DNA of 64,000 nucleotides, from contig NZ_JAHTBL010000003.1 of the NCBI RefSeq assembly GCF_020177595.1, positions 186,001 through 250,000 of the forward strand, written 5' to 3'. The stretch's first letter is position 1; the number at the start of each line of letters is the position of its first letter. The position numbers were made by a program, and so were the translations under genes. Of the stretch, positions 1-8,610 are shown piece after piece. The notes below the pieces were generated by a model that searched no databases, was not told the DNA's origin, and was given only the letters and a program-made list of their open reading frames with translations. This DNA comes from Cognatishimia sp. MH4019. GTDB lineage: Bacteria > Pseudomonadota > Alphaproteobacteria > Rhodobacterales > Rhodobacteraceae.

Positions 1-139
1 CGGGCCAGATCAGCGCCCAAAGGACAAGGCCGACCATGATGGCTTTCGATAGAAGGGCAATTTCGAGGCTGTGGCCCTCGTAAAATCCCTTATCGGATGT
101 TTTCACCTCCACATCCGTGAAGGGTGGCTTAATGGACAT
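1..139 (-). CDS. BCCT-family transporter, N-terminal fragment
   Basis: Only the first 46 codons are in the window; the gene runs off the left edge. The visible part starts with a polar segment (MSIKPPFTDVEVKTSDKGFY) and then enters a first membrane helix (SKAIMVGLVLWALIWP). This short polar leader followed by a helix ending in WP resembles betaine/choline/carnitine transporters of marine alphaproteobacteria, which import compatible solutes such as betaine or DMSP with sodium. The ATG at 139 is preceded by an AGGGAG ribosome site at good spacing. The call depends on a short piece, so the family is probable but the substrate is unknown. Confidence 0.5.
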   Translation of the reverse strand, partial: MSIKPPFTDVEVKTSDKGFYEGHSLEIALLSKAIMVGLVLWALIWP

Positions 140-164
140 CACTATTCTCCCTGTGATTATTTTA

Positions 165-452
165 TTATTGCCCGATAGTGTCAGCCCAGATTGCGTTTTG
201 GGCAAGATCAATCGTCGCTTTAAGGTCCGCGAACGACCTTTTCAGGGCTTTGTGGGTCAATATTGCGTTGGACTCGTCGTCGGAGAAAAACAAATCACGC
301 GCCTTTTCTTGGCCTGAGACGTTCGGCAGACATGCTGCGATGACATCGACAGGGTCTTTGTCAGCCCCATCACGCGCAGCGCGTTCGCAGTCTTTCGAGG
401 CTCGATTTGCGCCGATGAGATGACAAGCGGCTAAGTCGTGAAGTCTTGCCAA
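165..452 (-). CDS. Hypothetical small protein (95 aa, TTG start)
   Basis: An open frame of 95 codons ending 25 bases upstream of the BCCT gene on the same strand. The predicted protein is soluble, has no membrane helix and ends in a helix-like stretch (SFADLKATIDLAQNAIWADTIGQ, last residues). I do not recognise a family. The only start available is TTG at 452; there is no ATG or GTG inside and no clear ribosome site, so it may be a decayed gene or one whose 5' end I misread. Codon use has fairly high GC at third positions, which favours real coding. It could share a transcript with the transporter. Confidence 0.4.
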   Translation of the reverse strand: MARLHDLAACHLIGANRASKDCERAARDGADKDPVDVIAACLPNVSGQEKARDLFFSDDESNAILTHKALKRSFADLKATIDLAQNAIWADTIGQ

Positions 453-492
453 GGCTGGTGCGGCCCGCCGTGCCTTGTATTAGGGTGGGGTT

Positions 493-1341
493 ATGTCTCC
501 ACACCCGTTGCCCCCCGCCGCCATTCTGTCAGAGCATGCTCTCTCTGCGCCCGTTTTTGTCGAGCGCACGGGGATTGCCACGATCTGGAAGGTGACCCGC
601 CAGACGGGGGAGGCCGCTGCCCTCAAGCTCTATCATGGGGAGACGATGGGCAATGAAGGCGCCGGCTTTGTATATCTGGAGGCTTTGAACGGCGCGGGCG
701 CGGCACGGGTCTTTGCCCACGGTGCCCGCTTTGCGGTGACAGAATGGCTGCCCGGCCCGTCTTTGGGCGATCTGAGCCGCCGGGGCGAGGATGACACCGC
801 CACTCACACTTTGCTGACCGTGGCCCAAACGCTCCACGCGCAGCCTGTGACACCCGCAGGCACGCTGCCGAAACTGGCCGATTGGTTCGGGGCCTTGCTA
901 AAGCTGCATATCGCTTCAGGGTGCCCGGCGACGGCGCGCCAAAATCTTGAACGCTGCCGCGCCTTGGCGGGCGACCTGCTGGCCACGCCTCAAGACCCGC
1001 GTCCTCTGCATGGTGATCTGCATCACGACAACATCCGGCTGGGCGCACGGGGCTATTGCGCGTTCGATGCCAAAGGCGTTCTGGGAGAGCGGGCCTACGA
1101 GCTTGCAAACGCCTTCCGCAACCCCAAAGGCGCGCCTGCGCTGCTGCGCGATCCTGACCGCATCCGCGCCTTGCGCGACGCATGGAGCGGACCTTTTGCC
1201 GTCCCACCCCGCCGCCTGATGCAATGGGCCGCCGTGAAATGCGCCCTGTCCATCGCGTGGCGAAGCGGCTCGGACGGTATCAGGCACGACGATGAGTTCG
1301 ACCTACTGGCCCAGTTTCTAGCCATCTCGGAGGAAGGGTGA
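493..1341 (+). CDS. Aminoglycoside/hydroxyurea-type phosphotransferase homologue
   Basis: A 282-residue protein with the fold signature of the APH(6)/hydroxyurea kinase family (protein-kinase-like phosphotransferases). The catalytic loop HGDLHHDN is at residues 173-180, the metal-binding FDAKG at 191-195, and a likely ATP-contacting lysine at 45 (AAALKLY). Family members phosphorylate streptomycin-like compounds, but chromosomal homologues in environmental bacteria often have unknown small-molecule substrates, so resistance should not be assumed. The ATG at 493 has GGTGGGG just upstream. The gene stands alone, divergent from the small ORF on its left and convergent with the Fur-family gene. 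Confidence 0.75.
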   Translation: MSPHPLPPAAILSEHALSAPVFVERTGIATIWKVTRQTGEAAALKLYHGETMGNEGAGFVYLEALNGAGAARVFAHGARFAVTEWLPGPSLGDLSRRGEDDTATHTLLTVAQTLHAQPVTPAGTLPKLADWFGALLKLHIASGCPATARQNLERCRALAGDLLATPQDPRPLHGDLHHDNIRLGARGYCAFDAKGVLGERAYELANAFRNPKGAPALLRDPDRIRALRDAWSGPFAVPPRRLMQWAAVKCALSIAWRSGSDGIRHDDEFDLLAQFLAISEEG

Positions 1342-1363
1342 GCGTCACCCGAGGACCAAAGCC

Positions 1364-1774
1364 TCACTTCTTGATCGGCACGCCATAAAGCTCAAGTTTA
1401 TGGCCTTTCAGCCGATACCCCAGCTTCTCGGCGATCCTGTCCTGGAGCGCTTCGATCTCGGGATCGACGAACTCGATCACTTCACCGGAGTTGAGATCAA
1501 TCAGGTGGTCGTGATGTTCGCGGTCGGTGGTTTCATAGCGCGCGCGCCCGTCGCCGAAATCATGCTTGTCGAGGATCCCGGCTTCCTCGAAGAGCTTCAC
1601 CGTCCGGTAGACCGTCGCAATGGAGATCGCAGCGTCGGCTGCTGAGGCGCGGGCATAAAGTTCTTCAACATCGGGGTGGTCATCGGCCTCTTGCAGCACC
1701 CGCGCGATGGTGCGGCGCTGATCGGTCATGCGCAGGCCCTTGGCCTCGCAACGCGACAGAATGGTATCGGTCAT
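1364..1774 (-). CDS. fur: Fur-family metal-responsive repressor (Fur/Mur type)
   Basis: A 136-residue Fur-family protein: an N-terminal winged helix (residues 1-80, recognition region ISIATVYRTVKLFEEAGI) and a dimerisation/metal domain starting with HHDH at 87-90 and continuing LIDLNSGEVIEFVD. The HHDHLI motif fits Fur/Mur. The structural-zinc cysteine pairs of many Fur proteins are absent (LNSGE where E. coli Fur has a CxxC). In alphaproteobacteria such proteins often sense manganese (Mur) with Irr taking over iron control; that assignment is an inference. It lies tail to tail with the phosphotransferase gene. Confidence 0.85.
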   Translation of the reverse strand: MTDTILSRCEAKGLRMTDQRRTIARVLQEADDHPDVEELYARASAADAAISIATVYRTVKLFEEAGILDKHDFGDGRARYETTDREHHDHLIDLNSGEVIEFVDPEIEALQDRIAEKLGYRLKGHKLELYGVPIKK

Positions 1775-1878
1775 TTTGCCCCCCCCGACGTGATCTTGGA
1801 GCCAAGGTGTAACGTGCGAAACGGGCAGAGGGAACCACGAAAGCGGTTCCCTCTGGTTTGCGGTAGGCTGGCTTTGGG

Positions 1879-2688
1879 TCAGGCGGGCAGGGCAGGCACG
1901 CCCATTTGCGCATGCACCATGTCCAGCGTGGTCTTGGGCAGACGTAACGCGCCCGCCAGATCGGTCAGATAGGCCACCTCGGCTTGCGTATCGACGCGGA
2001 TGGACATCAGCGACATCGCATAGACCTGCGCTTCCATGCCGTTGGGGGTGTCTGCGGCCAGCCCTTCGACATTCACCGGGGCGGCCAGCTGCGCTTTGAC
2101 AAAGGCGATATCCTCGCCATCGGCATCCTCGCCCAGCGTGTCCATGATGCGGGCTTGCTCATCGGCGTCTATATCGCCGTCGGCCTTGGCGGCCTGAATG
2201 ATCGCGCGCAGCATGATGCCTGCGTTCTGCTCCATCTCGTCCGAGGCTTTTTCCTGCCCGACAGCGCCCAGCATATCCTTCATGCCGTCGCCGCCCATGG
2301 CTGCAGCCCCTCCGGCCATGGCAAGGATGCCTGCAAGGCCAGCGCCACCGGCACCACCGAGATTGGCCAAAAGACCGCCCTTGTCGCTGCTCTCGGCGGG
2401 AGCCGCGCCGCCGCCCATCATCTGGCCCATCATATCCTGAAGATTGCCGGCACCTGCACCTGCGCCGCCCATCATTTTGGCCATCATGTCCTGAAGGTTC
2501 TGCGCGCCGCCTTGTGCGCCGCCCATCATCTGACCCATCATGTCCTGCAGATTACCGGCACCGCCCTGAGCGCCGCTGGACATCTGGTCCATCATGCCTT
2601 GCAGCCCGCCGCTCTGGTTCATCTTTTCAATGCCTTTGGCCGCTGCAAAGCCGATTGCAACTTTCGCCAATGTGCCCATCAATCCCAT
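1879..2688 (-). CDS. DUF533 / TerB-like protein with Met-rich tandem repeats
   Basis: A 269-residue protein. Residues 1-25 form a short hydrophobic start (MGLMGTLAKVAIGFAAAKGI). Residues 28-98 hold four repeats with an exact 18-residue spacing; the core (G/N)LQ(D/G)MM starts at 28, 46, 64 and 82, and the region is almost only Gly, Ala, Met and Gln. A Gly/Ala stretch follows (about 105-135), then a helical DUF533/TerB-like domain (about 150-265, with KADGDIDADEQARIMDTLG). DUF533 proteins occur at the bacterial membrane, but their biochemical role is not established. Monocistronic as far as visible. Confidence 0.8.
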   Translation of the reverse strand: MGLMGTLAKVAIGFAAAKGIEKMNQSGGLQGMMDQMSSGAQGGAGNLQDMMGQMMGGAQGGAQNLQDMMAKMMGGAGAGAGNLQDMMGQMMGGGAAPAESSDKGGLLANLGGAGGAGLAGILAMAGGAAAMGGDGMKDMLGAVGQEKASDEMEQNAGIMLRAIIQAAKADGDIDADEQARIMDTLGEDADGEDIAFVKAQLAAPVNVEGLAADTPNGMEAQVYAMSLMSIRVDTQAEVAYLTDLAGALRLPKTTLDMVHAQMGVPALPA

Positions 2689-2772
2689 GGGTCATCCCCC
2701 TGTTTTAGGTTCCAGATGAGCCACCTTCGCACAGGTAACGCATTCTGCGCAGGGGGAAAAACCGCGCAGTCG

Positions 2773-4020
2773 CTACATCAGATCAGGTTCCCGCCCGACG
2801 CGGCGGGCCAGCGGCGCGACCGTGAGGCCCTGGACGACGATCGAAAAGAGCACGACAATATAGGTTGCCGTCAGGATCAGCGGTTTCCACTCGCCCTCGG
2901 GCAGGGACAGGGCCAGTGCGACCGAAATACCGCCTTTCAGCCCGCCCCATGTCATGATTGGCACAACCCCTTGGGAAAACTCACGGAAGGGTTTCAGCAT
3001 CAGGACGGGTACAGCGACGGCCGCCAGACGCGCGACCAAGGCCAGACCGATGGCCATGACGCCTGCGGTAAGGAAAGAGGTGTCGAAGACAATCGCGAAG
3101 ACCTCGAACCCGATCAGCAGGAAGAGAACGGCGTTCAGGATCTCGTCGATCAACTTCCAGAACGCGTCGACATAGTCGCGGGTTTCGGCGCTCATCCCGT
3201 GTTTCGCGCCGATATCGCCGATCAAAAGCCCCGCACAGACCGCCATGATCGGGGCGGAGACATGCAGCCAGATCGCCAGCTCGTAGCCGCCAAAGGCCAG
3301 ACCCAGCGTGATCAGCACCTCGAGCGAATAATCATCAATCCGACGCATGACGCGGAAGGTCAGCCAGCCCAGCACGATGCCAAGCAGCGCGCCGCCCACA
3401 GCTTCCTGCACAAAAAGCAGCGCGGCATCCGCCAGCCCCGATCCGTGGTGGTCATCGCTCGGAAAGGCCAGCCCGACAAGCACCAGAAAGACGACATAGG
3501 CGACGCCGTCGTTAAAGAGGCTCTCGCCCGCGATCTTGGTTTCGAGCGACTTTTTCAGATTTGCTTCGCGCAGAACGCCGAGGACGGCAACCGGATCGGT
3601 GGGAGAGATGATCGCCCCGAAGACCAGCGCGATCATGATCGGCATGCCGGTGATCCACGAAAATGCGGTGCCGATGATGGCCGTCGAAAGCCCCACGCCA
3701 ATGGTTGCCATCAGAAAGATCAGCAGCCATTCGACCCGCAGGTCGCGCAGCTTCACATGCAAAGCTCCGGCAAACAGCAAGAGGCCTAGCATGCCTTCCA
3801 GAACCGCCTCGGAGAAGTCGATGCCGGTGACCGTCATGCGCACCGTGTCGGCCATGCCCAATGACGGCACAAGCAGGTCCACCGCCATGACACCCAGCGA
3901 GGCCGCGAAGGCCACCACAAGGATGCCGATGGCCGAGGGGAGCTTGAGATACAGGTAGTTGATCGCTCCGAACGCGCCCGCAAGCACGATCAGCAGCGAG
4001 GTGATCTGGAGGAAATTCAT
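2773..4020 (-). CDS. Na+/H+ antiporter, CPA1/NhaP family
   Basis: A 415-residue polytopic membrane protein with roughly 12 hydrophobic segments from residue 5 to the C-terminus. Diagnostic CPA1 motifs are TDPVAVL (141-147) and ESLFNDGVA (166-174), the ion-binding core of NhaP/NHE exchangers. It probably exchanges cytoplasmic sodium (or potassium) for protons across the inner membrane, fitting a marine lifestyle. There is no large cytoplasmic C-terminal regulatory domain. The gene is divergent from the EamA exporter at its right. Confidence 0.85.
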   Translation of the reverse strand: MNFLQITSLLIVLAGAFGAINYLYLKLPSAIGILVVAFAASLGVMAVDLLVPSLGMADTVRMTVTGIDFSEAVLEGMLGLLLFAGALHVKLRDLRVEWLLIFLMATIGVGLSTAIIGTAFSWITGMPIMIALVFGAIISPTDPVAVLGVLREANLKKSLETKIAGESLFNDGVAYVVFLVLVGLAFPSDDHHGSGLADAALLFVQEAVGGALLGIVLGWLTFRVMRRIDDYSLEVLITLGLAFGGYELAIWLHVSAPIMAVCAGLLIGDIGAKHGMSAETRDYVDAFWKLIDEILNAVLFLLIGFEVFAIVFDTSFLTAGVMAIGLALVARLAAVAVPVLMLKPFREFSQGVVPIMTWGGLKGGISVALALSLPEGEWKPLILTATYIVVLFSIVVQGLTVAPLARRVGREPDLM

Positions 4021-4103
4021 GTCACTGTCCGTTTGGTGTTTTGCGCAGCCCTAGCACGGATGATCGCTTGACGGCGCTGCGGCACACTGCCTTTGTGGCC
4101 GCG

Positions 4104-4997
4104 ATGGAACGCAAAGATCATATGGATGCTTTCGGAGCGGTCTCCCTGATTGGGTTTGCTCTTTTTCTGGCGTTTAATCAGGTGGTTATCAAGGTTACCA
4201 ATGGCGGCTTGCAGCCGGTGTTTTTCGCAGGCCTCCGCTCGCTTGGGGCGATCTTGTGTATTTATGCGTGGATGCGATTTCGGGGGATCAGGCTGAATTT
4301 CGGTGCGTGGGGGCCGGGCCTTTTGGTCGGCACGATTTTCGCCGCCGAGTTCGTATGCCTTTTTCTGGCGCTTGATCTGACCAGCGTGTCGCGCAGTTCG
4401 GTCATCTTCTATTCGATGCCGGTCTGGATGGCGATTGGGGCGCATTTCTTGTTGGGAGAGCGGATCACGCGCATCAAGGCCGTCGGCCTGTCGCTGGCCT
4501 TTACAGGCGTTGCCGTGGCGATCTTTGCGCGCCCGGATGAGGGCGATGGCAGCCTGATCGGGGATCTTTGCGCCTTGGGCGCGGCTTTGGGCTGGGCGGC
4601 CAGCGCTTTGGGCGTCCGCGCCACGCGCCTCAAAGAGGACAGCCCCGAAATGCAGCTTTTCTGGCAGGTTCTGGTCTCGGCCCCGCTTTTGCTGATCGCT
4701 GCGCCGTTTTTTGGCCCTTTGATCCGAGAGTTGGCCTCCAACCATCTTTGGGGTCTTGGGTTCCAAATCATCTTTGTGGTCAGCGGCGGATTTATTTTCT
4801 GGCTCTGGCTTTTGAGCCTTTACCCCGCCTCATCCGTCGCGTCATTCAGCTTCCTGTCACCGGTCTTCGGCGTGTTGCTGGGCTGGTTGTTGCTGGGCGA
4901 AGAAGTGGGGCCGCTGGTGCTGACAGCGCTCGTTCTGGTGGCGGCCGGTCTGATCCTGATCAACCGCCGCCCACGTCAGGTGCCGCAAAACGTTTGA
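4104..4997 (+). CDS. EamA/DMT-family transporter
   Basis: About 297 residues made of ten hydrophobic helices arranged as two EamA repeats, the drug/metabolite transporter superfamily layout. Substrates of such exporters range from amino acids to nucleotide precursors and cannot be read from sequence. I chose the ATG at 4104 (MERKDHM); an ATG at 4122 or a TTG at 4041 in the same frame are alternatives, and none has a strong ribosome site. The 3' end overlaps the 3' end of the convergent selO gene by 22 bases. Confidence 0.8.
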   Translation: MERKDHMDAFGAVSLIGFALFLAFNQVVIKVTNGGLQPVFFAGLRSLGAILCIYAWMRFRGIRLNFGAWGPGLLVGTIFAAEFVCLFLALDLTSVSRSSVIFYSMPVWMAIGAHFLLGERITRIKAVGLSLAFTGVAVAIFARPDEGDGSLIGDLCALGAALGWAASALGVRATRLKEDSPEMQLFWQVLVSAPLLLIAAPFFGPLIRELASNHLWGLGFQIIFVVSGGFIFWLWLLSLYPASSVASFSFLSPVFGVLLGWLLLGEEVGPLVLTALVLVAAGLILINRRPRQVPQNV

Positions 4998-6364
4998 TGC
5001 ACGATTTCCTGCTCGGTTGGTGGGGCGGCCAAGTCTGTGTCGGTCTCTGCAAGCATATAAGGGGTCGCGAGTACCATATTGAGCCGTTCAAACGGCCCGA
5101 AGTCACCTTTGACGGCGGCCTGGATCATCTCTTCCACACGGTGATTGCGGGGGATCACGGCGGGGTTGGTTTTGCGCATAAGGGCTTTCGGGTCAGGCTC
5201 CGCTGCGATGCGCGCCTGCCAGCCCTCTGCCCAGGTATCAAATGCGGTCGGGTCAACAAACTGATCGCGCGCATTGCCGTCTGACAGGCCGCGGAAGGTA
5301 TTTGTGAAATCGGCTTGGTTGGCGGCCATCCGGTCCAGCAGGTCTGAGACGAGGGTCATGTCACCGTCTTGCGTATTGCTGATACCGATTTTTGACATGA
5401 AGACTGCGCTGTAAGCTTTTTGAAACGCCGGAATAAAGCCATTTACGCTTTCGGTGAAAGCCTCTATCGCGGCGTCGCGATCTGGCATCAGTTGCAACAA
5501 GCTGGTCGCAAGTTGCGCGAGATTCCACGCAGCGATATCGGGCTGGTTGTTATAGGCATAGCGTCCGAACTGGTCGATGGAGCTGAACTTGGTTTCCGGG
5601 TGATAGGCGTCCATGAACGCGCAGGGGCCGTAGTCGATGGTCTCGCCCGAGATGGCGCAATTGTCGGTGTTCATCACGCCGTGGATGAAGCCCAGTGACA
5701 TCCATTTCGCGATCAGGTTTGCTTGCGCGTTGACCACCGCATCCAACAGGCCCTGGGGGCCGTCTGCATCAGGGTAATGCCGCGCGATGCAGTGATCGAC
5801 CAGGGCCTGCAGCGCGGGCGCATCTGTGCGTGAGGCGAAGTATTGAAACGTGCCGACGCGGATATGGCTGGCCGCCACTCGGGTCAGGATCGCACCGGGG
5901 AGCGGGGCCTCGCGGAGGACGATTTCACCTGTGGTGACGGCTGCCAAAGCGCGGGTGGTCGGAACACCGGCGGCATGCATGAACTCGCTCACCACATATT
6001 CGCGCAACACGGGCCCGAGCCATGCGCGCCCGTCGCCCATGCGGCTATAGGGCGTCGGGCCGGAGCCTTTGAGCTGGATGTCTTGGCCGCCCACTTCGCC
6101 CAGCAAGATCGCGCGACCATCGCCCAGCTGGGGGTTCCAATGACCGAACTGGTGACCAGCATAGACTTGAGCAAGCGGGTCGGCCTTCTCGGGAACGGTA
6201 TTTCCCGCAAAAACAGAGGCTTCCGGCGCGCCCTTAATGTTCAATTCCGCAGCCAGAGCTTCGTTGTAGGCGACCAGTCTTGGTGTTTTGACCGGGGTCG
6301 GTGGCAGCTTGGTATACAAGCGTTCGGGCAGGTTTGCGTAGGTATTCTCGAAAGGAAAATCCAT
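4976..6364 (-). CDS. selO: Protein adenylyltransferase SelO (YdiU/UPF0061)
   Basis: A 462-residue SelO pseudokinase, which transfers AMP from ATP to protein hydroxyl groups in redox regulation. Visible family blocks are YAGHQFG (68-74), QLGDGRAILLGE (79-90) and KGSGPTPYSRMGDGRA (99-114), followed by the metal-site segment MNTDN and the DYGPCAFMD stretch. The protein ends TFCGT, with cysteine 460 at the place where some homologues carry selenocysteine. It is last in a coupled minus-strand operon: its ATG shares one base with the GNAT stop codon (TGATG). Confidence 0.88.
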   Translation of the reverse strand: MDFPFENTYANLPERLYTKLPPTPVKTPRLVAYNEALAAELNIKGAPEASVFAGNTVPEKADPLAQVYAGHQFGHWNPQLGDGRAILLGEVGGQDIQLKGSGPTPYSRMGDGRAWLGPVLREYVVSEFMHAAGVPTTRALAAVTTGEIVLREAPLPGAILTRVAASHIRVGTFQYFASRTDAPALQALVDHCIARHYPDADGPQGLLDAVVNAQANLIAKWMSLGFIHGVMNTDNCAISGETIDYGPCAFMDAYHPETKFSSIDQFGRYAYNNQPDIAAWNLAQLATSLLQLMPDRDAAIEAFTESVNGFIPAFQKAYSAVFMSKIGISNTQDGDMTLVSDLLDRMAANQADFTNTFRGLSDGNARDQFVDPTAFDTWAEGWQARIAAEPDPKALMRKTNPAVIPRNHRVEEMIQAAVKGDFGPFERLNMVLATPYMLAETDTDLAAPPTEQEIVHQTFCGT

Positions 6365-6810
6365 CAGAGCGTCCGCGTCATGAGGTGATAGCCGTCGCGG
6401 GGTTCAAACCCCAAGCGGCGATATAAATCCTGTGCGCGCGTGTTGTCTTTCTGCACCTCCAGATGCAGCGCTTTCAGCCCCACGCCAGCGAGTGCTTTGG
6501 GCAACTCGATCAGCACTTCCGAGCCGATGCCACGGCCCCGCACGCTTTCTCTGATATAGATCTCGTCAATGAACCCGTCCATGCCGCCCATGGCGATGGA
6601 CCAGCCGAAAGACAGGATCACATAGCCGATGGGCGCTTTTTGTGGCCCAATCAGGTAGGCCACGCCAAGCGGGGAGCCGTTGAGCAGGGGATCAAGCGCC
6701 GCTGCACGATGGTCGTCTGAATAGTCCAACCCGTGATGGGCATGAAACTGCGCCATCAGCAGCAGAATGCGCGCGGCATCGTCGGGTCCGGCAAGATGCA
6801 GCGCGGTCAT
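6364..6810 (-). CDS. GNAT-family N-acetyltransferase
   Basis: A 148-residue single-domain acetyltransferase. The acetyl-CoA loop is seen as VRGRGIGSEVL and is followed by the C-terminal block LHLEVQKDNTRAQDLYRRLGFEP, both typical of GNAT enzymes. The acceptor substrate is unknown. I start it at the ATG at 6810, where the sequence ATGA couples it to the stop codon of the upstream nucleoside hydrolase. Longer readings add an arginine-rich, non-homologous extension. It also overlaps the selO start by one base, so mazG, hydrolase, GNAT and selO form one coupled unit. Confidence 0.8.
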   Translation of the reverse strand: MTALHLAGPDDAARILLLMAQFHAHHGLDYSDDHRAAALDPLLNGSPLGVAYLIGPQKAPIGYVILSFGWSIAMGGMDGFIDEIYIRESVRGRGIGSEVLIELPKALAGVGLKALHLEVQKDNTRAQDLYRRLGFEPRDGYHLMTRTL

Positions 6811-7739
6811 AGGCTCGCGATCCGGGTGGTGAGCAGATCGAAAAACCCGTCGGCGTCGATATCGCCCATGAACATCGCGTTGGGCGTGCGGTCGGTGACG
6901 CCCCACCAATCCGCGACGGTCATGCCGAGGGTCAGCTCGGAGGACGTCTCGACACAGACATTTACGTGACGACCGTTGAACAGCTCAGGCTTGATCAGGT
7001 AGGCGATGACGCAGGGATCATGCAGCGGCGCACCGGGAGAGGCGTATTTTTCCATATCGAAGCGGTTGAAGAAATCGGTCCAGGCCGCGACGGCTTCGCC
7101 TATGGGCGTGCCCATGTTGCGAAACGCATCGACGCGCGGCTGCGTGGTGAGGGCTTTGTGGGTGACGTCCAGCGGCATGACCGTGATTGGGATGCCGGAT
7201 TTGAAAACGATATCAGCGGCTTCCGGGTCGACGTAAATGTTGAACTCGGCGGTGGGTGTGATGTTGCCCACCTCGAAATAAGCGCCGCCCATCAAGACAA
7301 TTTCGCGGATGCGCGAGGCAATATCGGGGGCTTTTTGCAGCGCGGTCGCGATGTTGGTCAGCGGGCCGAGGGGACAAAGCGTGACGCCATCCGTCGCGCG
7401 CGCCGTGTCGATGATGAAGTCCACCGCATGGTCGTCTTGAAGCGGCATGGTGGGGTCTGGCATTTCGGGGCCGTCGAGGCCGGTTTGACCGTGGACATGT
7501 TCGGCGGTGATCAGTTTGCGGTGCAGCGGGGCGTCGCAGCCTGCGAAGACCTTGATGTCAGAGCGCCCCGCCAACTCACACACGATCCGCGTATTTTTCT
7601 GGGTCAATGGCAACGGCACATTGCCTGCGACAGCGGTGATGCCCAGCACCTCTAGCTCAGGGGACGCAAGGGCCAGCAGGATCGCCACGGCGTCGTCCTG
7701 TCCGGGGTCGGTGTCGATGATGATCGGGCGTTTGGTCAT
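6807..7739 (-). CDS. Inosine/uridine-preferring nucleoside hydrolase
   Basis: A 310-residue enzyme with the N-terminal calcium/ribose-binding motif DTDPGQDDA near residue 8, the defining mark of the IUNH family that hydrolyses ribonucleosides to free base and ribose. Later conserved pieces include LGPLTNIA and a C-terminal DPC block. Start at the ATG at 7739, which overlaps the mazG stop codon by four bases (ATGA), a stronger choice than an upstream in-frame start. Its pairing with MazG, a nucleotide pyrophosphohydrolase, suggests a nucleotide-salvage or house-cleaning transcript. Confidence 0.87.
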   Translation of the reverse strand: MTKRPIIIDTDPGQDDAVAILLALASPELEVLGITAVAGNVPLPLTQKNTRIVCELAGRSDIKVFAGCDAPLHRKLITAEHVHGQTGLDGPEMPDPTMPLQDDHAVDFIIDTARATDGVTLCPLGPLTNIATALQKAPDIASRIREIVLMGGAYFEVGNITPTAEFNIYVDPEAADIVFKSGIPITVMPLDVTHKALTTQPRVDAFRNMGTPIGEAVAAWTDFFNRFDMEKYASPGAPLHDPCVIAYLIKPELFNGRHVNVCVETSSELTLGMTVADWWGVTDRTPNAMFMGDIDADGFFDLLTTRIASL

Positions 7740-8548
7740 TGCTTTTCCTGCGCTTTCGCGGCGTCCCAAAGGGTGTCCATTTCTTCCAGAGTGCTGTCTG
7801 AGGGCGTCTTGCCCATTGCCGCCAGCGCGGCCTCGATGGCCTCGAACCGACGGGTAAACTTGGCATTTGCGGCACGGAGCGCGGCTTCGGGGTCAACCTT
7901 CATGTGACGCCCCAGATTGGCCATGACGAACAGCAGATCACCAAACTCTTCCTCTATCTCCGCTTGCGAGAGGCTGTCTTGTGCCTCGACCAATTCTCGC
8001 GCTTCTTCCTGCATTTTATCAAGCACTTGGCTGGTCTCAGGCCAATCAAACCCGACCCGCGCGGCGCGTTTTTGCAGCTTCACAGCGCGCAGCAGGGCAG
8101 GCAAACCTATGGCGACCCCGTCCAGCGTGCCGCGCTGCGCTTTGCCTGCGCGTTCGGCGGCTTTGATCTTTTCCCAATCGGCGGTCTGCTGATCGGCGGA
8201 TTTATCGCGGCTTTCATCGCCAAACACATGGGGGTGCCGCGCGACCATCTTGTCGGAGATCGCGCGCGCGACGCTCTCAAAACTGAAATGCCCGGCCTCA
8301 GCGCCCATCTGCGTATGGTAAACAGTCTGCAATAGAAGATCGCCCAATTCGCCCTCCAACTCCGCCCAGTCGCCGCGTTCAATCGCATCGGCAACCTCAT
8401 AGGCTTCCTCAATCGTGTAAGGCGCGATGGAGGCGAAATCCTGCTCGATATCCCAAGGGCAACCGGTCTGCGGGTCACGCAGGCGGCGCATAATCTCAAG
8501 AAGGCGGGGCATCCCGCCGTCGGGGTTGTGGATCAGGTCATTGGGCAT
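7736..8548 (-). CDS. mazG: Nucleoside triphosphate pyrophosphohydrolase MazG
   Basis: A 270-residue two-domain MazG. The first domain has the start LLEIMRRLRDPQTGCPWDIEQDFASI and the magnesium-binding EExxE-type pattern (IEEAYEVADAIE, then ELEGELGDLL). The second repeats this pattern (EEFGDLLFVMANLGRH). MazG hydrolyses NTPs and dNTPs to NMP and pyrophosphate and can lower ppGpp or remove damaged nucleotides. Length matches the duplicated MazG of proteobacteria. First gene of the four-gene coupled operon ending with selO; divergent from the M20 hydrolase gene. Confidence 0.92.
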   Translation of the reverse strand: MPNDLIHNPDGGMPRLLEIMRRLRDPQTGCPWDIEQDFASIAPYTIEEAYEVADAIERGDWAELEGELGDLLLQTVYHTQMGAEAGHFSFESVARAISDKMVARHPHVFGDESRDKSADQQTADWEKIKAAERAGKAQRGTLDGVAIGLPALLRAVKLQKRAARVGFDWPETSQVLDKMQEEARELVEAQDSLSQAEIEEEFGDLLFVMANLGRHMKVDPEAALRAANAKFTRRFEAIEAALAAMGKTPSDSTLEEMDTLWDAAKAQEKQ

Positions 8549-8610
8549 TGCGGGCAGGTCCGGTGCGTGATTTGCTGCGACGGTATCGCATCACAGCCCG
8601 GAGTCCACCC

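Noticed and set aside
493-1341. Idea that the kinase homologue is an acquired antibiotic-resistance gene
   Set aside because: No mobile element, integron or composition shift is visible around it; it looks like a chromosomal homologue with unknown substrate.
1984-3789. 601-codon plus-strand open frame antisense to the DUF533 and NhaP genes
   Set aside because: It mirrors two clearly conserved genes, has His/Gln/Arg-rich antisense composition and no family motif. It is an artefact of GC-rich codon use.
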